Positions 23,080 to 32,799 of a DNA stretch of 64,000 bases are shown piece after piece. Below the pieces are notes generated by a model. It was not told the DNA's origin, did not search any database, and saw nothing but the letters and a program-made list of their open reading frames with translations. Origin of the DNA: Termitomyces sp. T153 (lineage: Eukaryota > Basidiomycota > Agaricomycetes > Agaricales > Lyophyllaceae); NCBI GenBank assembly GCA_018296165.2, contig JACKQL020000007.1, forward strand, positions 248,001-312,000, read 5' to 3'. The position numbers were made by a program, and so were the translations under genes. The number at the start of each line of letters is the position of its first letter. Within the stretch, counting starts at the first letter, position 1.

Positions 23080-25542
23080 GATGGGTGTGGGCCTTGTTTC
23101 TTGTTGCTCTCGGACTTGCTGCTTCCCCCGCCTATTGTATATATAATTTTTTGTACGCAAACATGTCCTTTCTTGGTCCCTGGGCGTGTGAAGTGAGATT
23201 TTAGTTTTGTATGAGGGCGAAGTAAGCGAAACACGCAGGGGTGTGAGAGGGAGTTGAATCCCTAGTGAGTCCAGAGGCGGGGGTTATGCCCGCTAGTGCC
23301 ATCTGTGCTGGCTAGTCCCGGGGTTTGTCAGGACGGGGCGGGGCATCGCAGGAGGGCTCTCAAGGTCCGGCGGGGGTGGTGGGAGTTCTCCGGTGGGGGT
23401 TCCTGGCATTTCGGGCGGTGTCATTGAATTCGATTCTTGGAAATTCCGACTGGGGGTGTAGGGGACGTGCGCCGTGTTGGTATTGGAGGGTGGGCCTTCA
23501 AATCTTTTACGGTGCCCAACGGGTTCGGGGCTTTAGTTGTCTTGGCAGCGCGGTTGGCGGGGGGTAATGGGGGTCTCCCCATGGTCTGGCCCTTATGCCA
23601 GCACTGGTGGCGAGGGCGGCGGGGCCTTCTTCATTGGCGGGGTTCAGTGAGGCGAGGTTCGTCCTCGCAGTATAGTTGGTCCGGGTCGGGGTCGTGTTCC
23701 GGAGTGTTGCGTCTGTGGGTGGGCATGCTTTGGGTGGCGCTTTGGTGTGCTCCAGAGGGGTCAATGACCGAGGGGGTAGGATGCGGGGTGATCAGTCCCA
23801 ACCAGTTCCTTTGGGTCCGGGGCCAAAATTTGGGGTTCCGGATCATCTACGTGATATTGCTCTCCTGACCAAAGGTAAGCCCGAGGCGGACAAAGGGGGT
23901 CTTATGTATTTCTGATACTTCCTCAAGTTCGGAGGTTCGGGGGTCGGTGGTTCCTTCATCGGGAGGAAGTGGGTGGTTCTGGAGTCGACTCAAGGGTCAC
24001 TTGGTGGGGGTTCGTTGGTTGTTCATGGTTGTTGGGGCAGCGGGGAGGTCGGCGGCAGGGAGGCACTGGAGTGGGGCTTCCCTGGGAGATGCGGCAGGGT
24101 CAAGGTTACTCTTCATTCGTGTTCCGGAGCGGCCCGGAGATTGTTGCAAGTGTGGGGGTGGCAGTGGGGAGAGGCACTGCCCGCTTTTCTGGAGGCTCCG
24201 GTGATGTGGTCCCTGTTCGGGCGGACATATTCCAGTGTAGGGGCGGGTTTCGGAGTGGGTGGTGATTTCTGTCGCGGGGTTGGGGCTACCAGGGCATCAT
24301 TGTCGAGCTGGCGCCATGAGTCTTCTTGGTCAAATGTCGTGGTCAGAGCGGAGGCCCTGGAGTCGTGTCGCCAGGGTCCGGAGCTGTGTTGAAGGGTTTG
24401 GAGGGGTCTGGGTGGGACAGTTTTAGGCTGGTGCGGGGTTGTTTGGGTCGTCGAGCCGGGTGGGGGAGGTCCTTTGAGGTTATCGGAGCGCGTGCCCTTT
24501 GGGTCGTCGGGTCGCTTAAACGGCCCATCGTCGTTTTCTGGATGATGGTGGGGCTTCTCCCTCCCTTATATGAACATGTCAGCGAATTTAGAGTACTTAG
24601 GGAACTAGTTTGTATAGGGTCCTTTTTCCTATAATTAGTTCAGGGTGGCTCCTATGCTGGGGATTCCTTCGTGGGAGGTGGCGTAGTCTGGTGGTGGAGT
24701 TTAAGCTCAGGGGTGGCATGCGGGGGGGTTTTGGCATCCAGGGTCCTCATTGTCGGGGGCCCCGGATTGTGTGGGGGAGGGTGGTGAAATAGCGGCGTGG
24801 TCTGGAGTTGTCCCTTGTTGGGAGTGGGGTGCCGTGGTTCTCCTTATTAACGTCTAGAGGCTCGGGGATGTTTTGGTCTTGTTCCAGGGTTGTCGGGGTC
24901 GGGTCGGGGGAGTCGGGGCCCCTTCATTTGTTGGGTGGAGGTGACGGTCGATCGATCGAGGTCCGGAAGCAGGTCATGGGGTTGGAGCATAGCCTAGGTC
25001 TGAGGTTCTTGTCCTGTGGTTGGGGTTGTTGGGTCGAGCTTGATTTCGGTGGTTTCGAGGCTAGTTGTTGGAGGGTTTAGTTCCTTGGAGTGGGTCGATA
25101 ATAGGGTTCGGTGATGTTGTTGGTGATTAGTCGCGTTCATCAGTCTGCAGGGTTGCTGGTGGGCCAGTGAATCCACAGGCGGGCTTCGGGGAAGCGCGTT
25201 CTCAGTGGTTTCTTCGTAGCTGGCGATCCTCGCGCAGTGGGTGACTGTTCTGCAGCGGGTTGGCATTATTGTTGGTCGGAGGGCTGGCGCGGTGCCGGAG
25301 ACCTTGTTACTCGTTTGATCGGATGGTCGCCTGGCTTTAGGATGTTATTCTTTGGGTGATGTCGGGGCCAACTTTGTGTGAGAGAGCGGAGTTGGCGGAG
25401 AGTGTAAGAGTGGGGTGGAAGATGATTTGACAGTTTGCGCAAGGGGTTGGGAGTTGGGTGTGAGTTGGGGAGGGTGTCCGTGGGGGAGCCATTGTATGAA
25501 AGTAACCGGAGCGGAGGGGATGTTTGGTGTCGGATCCGCAAC
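23080..25542. other. Interior of element E without recognisable genes
   Basis: The first 250 bases match the segment after pol in elements C, F and G. The remainder is GC-rich, matches the interior of element A and shows no polymerase motif. Open frames are short and not conserved between A and E. Confidence 0.65.
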
Positions 25543-25656
25543 TCAATGTGCCTCGGCAAATTGGGCAGGGCCGTATGAATCATAAGGGTTCCCCGGCACG
25601 GGTAGACCATAGACATCGGAGTTATTTGATCGTGTGTGTGGAGATAATGCGGGCAT
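25543..25656 (-). pseudogene. Gag start remnant of element E
   Basis: A 37-codon frame starts at 25656 with NSDVYGLPVPGNPYD, like the starts in A and G. It ends at 25543. Confidence 0.45.
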
Positions 25657-25675
25657 CACGGACGGGGTAAGGTAG

Positions 25676-25688
25676 AGTCTTGATATTA
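25676..25688 (-). other. Self-priming site (PBS) of element E
   Basis: agtcttgatatta abuts the 5' LTR. The LTR stretch caatatccagact (26359-26371) pairs with it at 11 of 13 bases plus one G-U, with one mismatch. Confidence 0.72.
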
Positions 25689-26849
25689 TGTCAGGTTCCG
25701 CTGACCTCGGGGGCTCAGCTGCACTGGGCGAGTCCTTACTAGGCGGGCGTGATCCCCTTGCACTGGTAACCAAACACTCAAAGACGTTCCGGGCCATGGT
25801 GGCTCGTGCGGGTAGTTGGGGGGATGTGATCCAGACAGATCCGGGGAGGTCCGGAGAAGTCAGATTGTGAGGAAACGAGACGGTCTTGGCGGGGTTCAGG
25901 CAGAAGGCCGTACGGGGGATTTGCGGAGGCAAAGGATGAGGCGGCTGTGTGATCAGTGGGAGCAGAGCCGGGTTTTGATGGGAGATCATTTGGAGCTGAT
26001 GGAGTCCGGGACCAAGCGAAGAGCGAGGTTCGGACCTGGTAAAGGAGTGTCGGGGTTTGTAATCGTAATCGCGGAGTTCGTGAGGTCGTTAAGGTTGATG
26101 AAGACTTGGACACACTGATTGGACGGAGTCACCAAGACAGCGTCAGACAAAATGGGATGGTGTTGATATGGGACAAGAGTAGATTCGAATAGAGATACGA
26201 AACGATAACGAGAACAATAACAAAATGGAAACGAGACAAGACCAGGAGACTGAGATGAGACCGGGAGACTGAGATAAGACCGGGAGACTGAGATAAGGAA
26301 ACGAGACACAAAACACAAAACACAAAAAGGAAACAATCAGACCATAGGTAACGTTAAGCAATATCCAGACTAGGGTACGAAGAGTTACTCGATGACTTAT
26401 ATACTGACTACCGGAGGACTTCGGGGTATGTCGGCTGTGGCAGCGGGGCTTGGCGGAGCTCGACGGAGGGGGCGGGTGTCGGTTGTGATTGAGGATTGTG
26501 CCGCGCTGATACGTTGATGGGATCATTGGAGAATGCGGGTTGCCCCGAGGTTGTCGTGATACTCCGAAATAGGTCGGAGGAACCAGGGTGTTGAGTTGAT
26601 GATGGGTGGCGAAGATCGGGAACAGTGGGGGTGGTTCTCGGGGTTTGGGAGGCCCAGGGTAAGTGTCAGTGGCTGCGGGGCAGGCACCGAAGTTGGCCAG
26701 GGGGCCGTCGGAGTTAGCCGGGGAGGTGTTGGAGTTAGCCGAAGTAGGCGCGGGGCATGGGCGGAAGTTCGGCGGAGCGTTGGGGGTCCCTTTGGGGGTT
26801 CGGGGGGTTGATGGACAATGTGCGGGGTTTCGGGGAACGGGTCGTGACA
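25689..26849 (-). repeat. 5' LTR of element E
   Basis: TGTCAGG to GTCGTGACA, 1161 bp. The TATA box (26396-26403) precedes the predicted transcript start (26371) by 32 bp. Confidence 0.92.
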
Positions 26850-28730
26850 GATACTCTCCCAGTCAGACTCGGGAGGCAAGGATCTCCGCCCTGTCGCCTT
26901 CTACACCCAATCAATGATCCCAGCAGAACTCAACTACAATATTAACAACAAGGAACTCCTCGCAATCGTCAAAGCCTTTTGTCAGTGGCGGGCCTACCTC
27001 AAGGGGTCCCTGCACCGCATCCAAGTCTACTCCAATCACAATAACCTGCAATATTTTACGACCACAAAACAGCTCAGCCACCACCAAGCTCGATGGTCCA
27101 AAACCCTTTCAGAGTACGAATTTACTATTCACTACCACCCCAGGCAACTTGGCGCAAAGCCTGACGCCCTCACTCGAAGACCCAACGTGTATCTGAAGAA
27201 ATCGTTCAAAACCGAACAAAATGCATTCAACCATTGAGTGGTAATCCCACCTGAACATCTACATGCTGTGCTGATTTCAAACGAAGAAGGAATCCTCCAG
27301 CAAATCAGGAATTCACCCCTGGACCCCTTCTTCAACCAGCATGACCCCCGCAACAACTCCAATGAGTCGAGTGTAGACAACCCCTTTTTGCTATCCCCAG
27401 ACCACCGCCTCCTGCTCCGGAGTGGACAAATCTACACCCCGGACCACAAGTCCATTCACCTCGACATACTCCAACAGCACCATGATCACAAACTCCGGGG
27501 GCACCCAGGAATTTATAAGACCCTTCAACTCATCTCCCGGACTTAGTTTTGGCCAGGAATGAAGAAGGACGTCACGCAATACGTAAGGGCCTGCGAACCC
27601 TGCCTACGGGCCAAAGTACCCTGCCACCGCCCCCACAGATTACTGAAACCCCTCCCCGTTGGTTGCCGCCCCTGGTCCTCAATATCGATGGATCATATCA
27701 TCAAACTCCCTGACTCTAAAGGTTTCGACGCAATCCTTGTTGTCATCTGCCACCTCACCAAGCAAGCCCTTTTCATCTCCTGCCACACTACTGACAATGC
27801 TCTGGAGTTTACCAAACTACTCCTCAAACATGTATTCTCCAAGCATGGACTTTCAGACATCATCTCTGACTGTGGACCTCTATTTGTCTCCCATTTCTGG
27901 AAATTGCTATGCAAGGCACTCAAAATAAAAACCAACCTCTCTACCGCCTACCATCTGGAGACCAACAGACAGACAGAACATATAAACCAGACATTGGAAC
28001 AGTATCTCTGCCTCTATGTTAACTATTTACAGAATGACTGGCATACAGAACTCCTCCTCACCAAGTTTACTTACAACACCATGCCTCACTCTGCTACTGG
28101 AGTTTCCCCCTTTTATGCCAACAAGGGCTACAATCCCCAGCTCACACTGTCCCTCAAAGACATCCCTTTCCACGTTGCCCACGAGGTCGCCGAGGACCTC
28201 CGATCCCTCCACCAATTCCTCCGGGACAAGATTGACACCGCCAACCAAGCCTACTCCAAGCATGCCAATGCCCGTTGCAAGCCGACCCCCGACTAGCCCC
28301 CCAGCACCTTGGTCTGGCTCGACCGGCAAAATCTCAAGACCTGGAGGCCTTCCATCAAACTCGACCACAAACGCCTCAGCCCATTCAAGGTCCTCCGGAA
28401 GGTCTCCACCCATGCTTACAAGCCCAACCTGCCTCCGGGCCTGAAGGGCCTCCACCCTGTGTTCCACATTTGACTCCTTGAAAAGCACGCTCCAGTCCCC
28501 TTCCCCAGCCGACCGCCCCCCATCGAAGTCAAGAACAAGTATCACTACGAGGTTGACGAGATCCTCGACTCTCGGATAGTCTGCAGCCGACTCCAGTACT
28601 TGCTCCACTGGAAGGGCTATGGACCTGAGGACAACACATGGGAACCTCAAAAGAACCTCAACAGAGCCCCTGACAAACTCCGGGACTTCCACCGACAAAA
28701 TCCCACCAAGCCCCGGAACCCCCGGGACTG
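26850..28730 (+). pseudogene. Pol of element F: RNase H, integrase, chromodomain
   Basis: RNase H resumes at AELNYNINNKELLAIVKAF (about 26925). The linker ends with HYHPRQLGAKPDAL. The integrase zinc finger has HHDHKLRGHPG and CEPC. The core has MDHIIKLPDS and ISDCGPLFVSHFW (the usual Arg of ISDRGP is Cys), then NRQTEHINQTLEQYL with the third acidic residue. The chromodomain near 28525-28660 has [17 protein letters not shown]. In-frame stops near 27237, 27544, 28294 and 28470, several from CGA or CAA to TGA or TAA changes, show it is inactive. Confidence 0.9.
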
Positions 28731-28957
28731 ACCCAACACAGATGGCAGTAGTGGGCGTAACCCCCGCCTCTGGGTTCACCAGGGATTCAACTCCCACCAG
28801 TACTCTCCTACGTGTTTTCACTTACTCCTCTCCTTGCTCTATCTGAAACTTCCCACACTCAGCAGAAGGACCAGAGAATGTATAGCAACAAGTGGTGAAT
28901 GTACATATCAAACAAGAATGGACAGAGAACAATTCAACAACAGAGTCCGAGTTCCCC

Positions 28958-30652
28958 TCACCCCTCCTCCTCCTCCAACCCTAACCCTGCTACCCTTCCC
29001 ACCATGAACACTTCCAACTGTGCCACTACCATCACCAGAACCTCAGGTTGCCTGGGAAGTGGTTCCCCCACATCTGTTGCCATCTCCCACCACGCTCTGG
29101 AGTCTGCTGTTGCCCTCTGCCGATGCCCTGCCAACAGACGCCCCATCTGCATAACCCCTTGACCCAACTCCGGCGGAAGGTCCCCGGGCATCCTTGCCAA
29201 CCCATCATGGATGGACCCCAGTGCTGCCGACGCTCCGTCAAGAAGGATGCAATGCTCCCTGGCCCAGTCTATGGAAACGGAATCAGTGCTTAGGAGATGG
29301 GAAGCGAGGAAACCACTCATGAAGCACTCCTTGCCAGCCCGAGGCTGCCTTGTTGGCAAGCCATTCCTCCCACTGCTGCGCCCTCTCTGCCACTGCCCGG
29401 ACTTCCCCAGCGCTGGAACCCTGCTGATTCTCCCGCACCCCTGAGCCTCCTGCTTGCTGCATCACCACCTCTGCCGCCTCCACCCACGCCTGCAAATGCA
29501 CCATCCGCACCTCCAACTCCTGCAGACAAGACAATCGCTCCACAGCAGTCCCCACAGCAATGTTCTTGTCCTTCCGCACCAAGTCCCGTTCCCTCCGAAC
29601 CCCGTCCAGCTCCCATCGAGCCCCGTCCCTCTCCTCCCGTACCCCCTGAACCTCCTCCTCATGTGCGACCAACAACTGTTCCAAGCTCTCTACCCAACGC
29701 CGCAGAAAGGCCTTCACAACCGACCACGACCTATCTGCGGACTGCTCAACGGGGGCTCCAGATGTAAGGGAGTATACCGCAGAACCAGGGGGGCCCCCAT
29801 TACCTGCTCGCCCCGCGCCCGCTTACTGGGACCCACCTCGGGTGAAGGGGACGCTCTCCATTTCCCTTTCTCCTGCGTGGAAGGGGGCCCCTCCCTCCGT
29901 CCACCCTGCGGGGGCCCCACCTTCATAGCAGGCATGCTAACCCGTTCCCCTTCCCCAGCCCCAGAGCCCCTCCCCAACACCCTGCCCTTCCACCCTTCCT
30001 ACAGTTGCACTGCAACCCAATCTCGATCCCACCCTTGCTCTGCTGCGATGCAGGCGGCACACCAACTCAGGGTGACAGAGCACTTCTTGTGCCGCAAATG
30101 GCATGGAAGGCACACCGACGTGTCCCGCCGTACCCCCGATGCAGGTGCCTCAAATTCACACTGTTCCCCTCGTCGGGTGCAAGATGCACACTGCAGGGGC
30201 ATGTTAGTCCGGGAAACATAAAGCTAAGTAACCACTTACCAGGGCCGCCACCTGACACCACTCGAAGGTGGGGGGACCCCTCGCCCAACCCACCGCCTTG
30301 GCAAACTGCTCCAGCATCACCTCCACCTGTACCACCCTCAAACCCTCTGGGACAAGCTGGACCACCCCCAGACAAATGCCAGACTTGGAGCGCGTAGAAG
30401 GGGCCACGCCTGCTGGTGGCTGCATACGTCCATGCCAGACGATGGCCCTGAGGGACCTGCCATGGCCGCGGACAACTCTGCAAAGGACCGATCAGTATTC
30501 TGGGGTACATGAGACAGACCGCCCTCACAGCTACGGTACATTGCCTCAATCTGACGGCAATCTCGGCGACCCTCTGAATCCTCGGAAGACAATGGCTGGG
30601 ATGGCGGGGACAGCGACCTAGATGCTGTGGGAGAATAAGCTGAAGAAGACAT
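28958..30652 (-). pseudogene. Antisense accessory gene of element F, long form with Zn2Cys6 cluster
   Basis: The gene starts at 30652 (MSSSAYSPTASRS) and runs against the element to 28958. An acidic first exon (SSEDSEGRRDC) is followed by a worn intron. The next exon has VVQVEVMLEQFAKAVGWA, and an intron (GTAAGT to CTGCAG, about 30187-30236) comes before a cysteine cluster at 30080-30190. That cluster has CASC, GEQCEF, CLPC and KKCS, spaced C-x2-C-x6-C-x15-C-x2-C-x6-C. A basic region, a long coiled coil (about 29430-29710) and a last exon with WAREHCILLDG follow. Stops or shifts occur near 30510 and 29750, and the last donor has lost its GT. The spacing is that of fungal Zn2Cys6 DNA-binding domains. 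A role in DNA binding is an inference. Confidence 0.78.
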
Positions 30653-30865
30653 TACAACAAGCTGGGGGACTCCCAGGTGCGTCCACCCCTTTTAATAACT
30701 TAGGAAGGAGCCCCTGGCAAACGGCAGCCACACCTCAACTTCCTTACCCATGCCGCCGCCGCTCGCTGCGGTTTGATCAATATTGATCAACTTCGATTCC
30801 CACGCCCTACCAATCCCCGACTCACTCTCCGCATCTTGAGGGTCTTGATGCTGAAGGGGGGGTAA

Positions 30866-31847
30866 TGTCACGACCCGCTCCCTAGACACTGTTCCCAACC
30901 CCTCCCGAGTTCCTGTCTAACTCCCCTGAACCCCACCCACACTGGATAACTCCGACGCTTCTCCGGCAAACCCCGATGGCAACTCCAACACCCTCTCCAT
31001 AGCCATCAACACTCCCCCTGAAACCCTCCCCCACCATTCCTGGCCACATCATACATTCCCGACCCCCTACCCTAGTTTATCCAACCCATCCCGGAGTATC
31101 ATGACATCCTCGGAGCGGCCCGCGCCCCCAACTGATCCCATCAGAATACTGCTGCAGCCTGCCCTTGAATTGTACCTGACACCCGTCGACTCCACACAGC
31201 TCCGTCGACTCCCGCCGCCATATCCACCGCCCTCCGGGGTACCCAGTAGTCAGTATATAAGTTGTAGAATAACTCCTCAAACTTTAGTCTTGATATTACA
31301 TTTACCGGTTTCCTATGTTTTGTCTCTCGTCTCGTCTCTGTTTCTGTTTTTAAGTTTTGAATCTATCTTTTTCCTCAGTCTCATCTCGTCTCTGTCTCAT
31401 CTTGACTGTACATATTTCCTTTGTTCTTCTAAGTTCCTCTTGCTCCCTACGTCAGTACAAACTCCACGCACACGCCATGACCCAAACATTCTTACGACAA
31501 CTCCGACCCTCACTCCCCGCTCGGCCCCAGGACCCATCAAGCCCAGGTAACCCCCTATCCAACTCCAGCCCCGCCCCCATCACTCGAGAAGCCCCACTCA
31601 CCCCACAATCTATTTGCGTGCCCATGAACTAGCCCCGACACCCGCCCTGGATCAACGACCAATACCTTTGGTCTTAGACTTCTCCAGGCCATTCAGGACT
31701 TGCTTGGGCCGTTTTCCCTAGAACCCCCTTGCAAGCCTTCCCACCTCCACTCCAACTCCAGGTGCCTGATTATAAGCACAGGACATCACGTCTGCCTAGT
31801 AAGGACTCCCCAGTGTACTGTGCCCCCATCGTCAGCGGAACCTGACA
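30866..31847 (+). repeat. 3' LTR of element F
   Basis: TGTCACGACC at 30866 to AACCTGACA at 31847, 982 bp. The TATA box starts at 31254 and AGTCTTGATATTA at 31286, again 32 bp apart. Confidence 0.9.
31254..31298 (+). promoter_or_regulatory. Core promoter of the F LTR: TATA box and predicted transcript start
   Basis: TATATAAG starts at 31254. The self-priming stretch AGTCTTGATATTA begins at 31286 and continues ttgatattacatttaccgg. Confidence 0.6.
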
Positions 31848-31908
31848 GCTGCCTCCTAACATACCTCAGAATCAATACAAAGGCCCACAGTACCCTGACC
31901 AGCAATGC

Positions 31909-32799
31909 TTGAAACTCCCAACCAACTCCGCCACCACTCTGGACTCAACCGCTACCACTCTGATGCCCAACTCTGTTGCCTCCAGAAGCCTTGACATTAA
32001 AATCATCAGTGCCATCCCCTTTGCATGCATTCTACAAGATGGCACTCCCACCTTTCAGTTACAAATCATGCCAGCCCTACTAGAAGAGCACCTCTGTGCA
32101 GGAACCACTGCGCCAGAGAGCAAAATGGAGGGACAGATCCTATCCAAAGTAGTTCCCCTGGAGTATCATGAGTTCGCTGACATGTTCTCTGAAGGGAGTG
32201 TCAAAGAACTTCCCCAGCACCATTCCTACAACCACAAGATCGACCTTGAAGAAAGCACCTCACCTCTGTTTGGCAAGATCTACAACATGTCTGAGATCGA
32301 GCTCTGGACCCTGAAGGAATACCTTAACAACATGCTCAGCAAAGGTTTCAAATGCCCATCGATCTCCACCACCGGTGCTCCAGTTCTGTTTGCTAAGGAG
32401 AAGGACAGGTCACTCCGACTCTGTGTGGATTATTGGGGACTCAACAAAGTCACCAAAAAGAACTGGTATCCCCTCCCCTTGATTGGAGACCTCGCTGATT
32501 GTCTCCGCAGTGCCAAGATCTACACAAAGATAGACCTCCACTCCAGCTACATCAACGTCCAGATTGCTCCAGGACATGAATGGAAGACTGCCTTTCACAC
32601 CCACTATGGCCTCTTTGAGTACCTTGTAATGCCCTTTGGAATGACTAACTCCCCCGCCACTTTCCAGTACTTCATGAACAACATCTTCCATGACATGAAT
32701 GACATTTTCACTATTGTGTATCTGGACGACATCCTGATCTACTCAAATTTGCCAGCAGAGCATCTGGAGCATGTCCGCCACATCTTGGAACGACTCTGA
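31909..32799 (+). pseudogene. Element G pol: protease end and reverse transcriptase
   Basis: The frame of 296 codons begins in a protease-like region (ILQDGTPTFQLQIMPALLEEH). The reverse transcriptase has LPQHHSYNHKIDLEE, LRLCVDYWGLNKVTKKNWYP (Trp for the usual Arg of DYRGLN), LVMPFGMTNSPATFQ and the active site IVYLDDILIYSN at about 32715-32750. It stops at 32799 through CGA to TGA. The thumb continues in frame after the stop. Confidence 0.92.

Larger units (their letters stand above)
20578..26849 (-). mobile_element. Element E: young non-autonomous LTR retrotransposon at the inversion junction
   Basis: E has two LTRs of exactly 1161 bp (20578-21738 and 25689-26849) that differ at few sites, a priming site at 25676-25688 and a 3950-bp interior without polymerase genes. 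It is rich in intact CpG, unlike A, B and C, so it is the youngest copy. Its flanks do not match. The left neighbour is the Helitron (AACAC), the right neighbour is RNase H of element F (GATAC). A single insertion would give equal 5-bp flanks, so this copy is best read as a hybrid made by crossing over between two E copies, or as an assembly bridge. Confidence 0.9.
26850..31847 (+). mobile_element. Element F: chromovirus, 3' part from RNase H to 3' LTR
   Basis: F reads rightwards and starts abruptly inside RNase H (GATACTCTCCCAG) at the right edge of element E. It holds the rest of pol with integrase and chromodomain, an antisense Zn2Cys6 gene and one LTR (30866-31847). The bases after the LTR (GCTGC, 31848) are in the protease/reverse transcriptase region of element G, so F is inserted in G. 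Its 5' half is not in the window. Confidence 0.88.

Noticed and set aside
28027..28821. A 264-codon minus-strand frame opposite integrase and chromodomain of F
   Set aside because: It lies opposite a clear integrase, shows no domain and is absent from C and G at the same place.
29317..30221. Long plus-strand frames rich in Pro, His and Ser
   Set aside because: They are shadows of the GC-rich antisense gene. The equivalent frames in C and G differ in length and sequence, while the minus-strand motifs are conserved.
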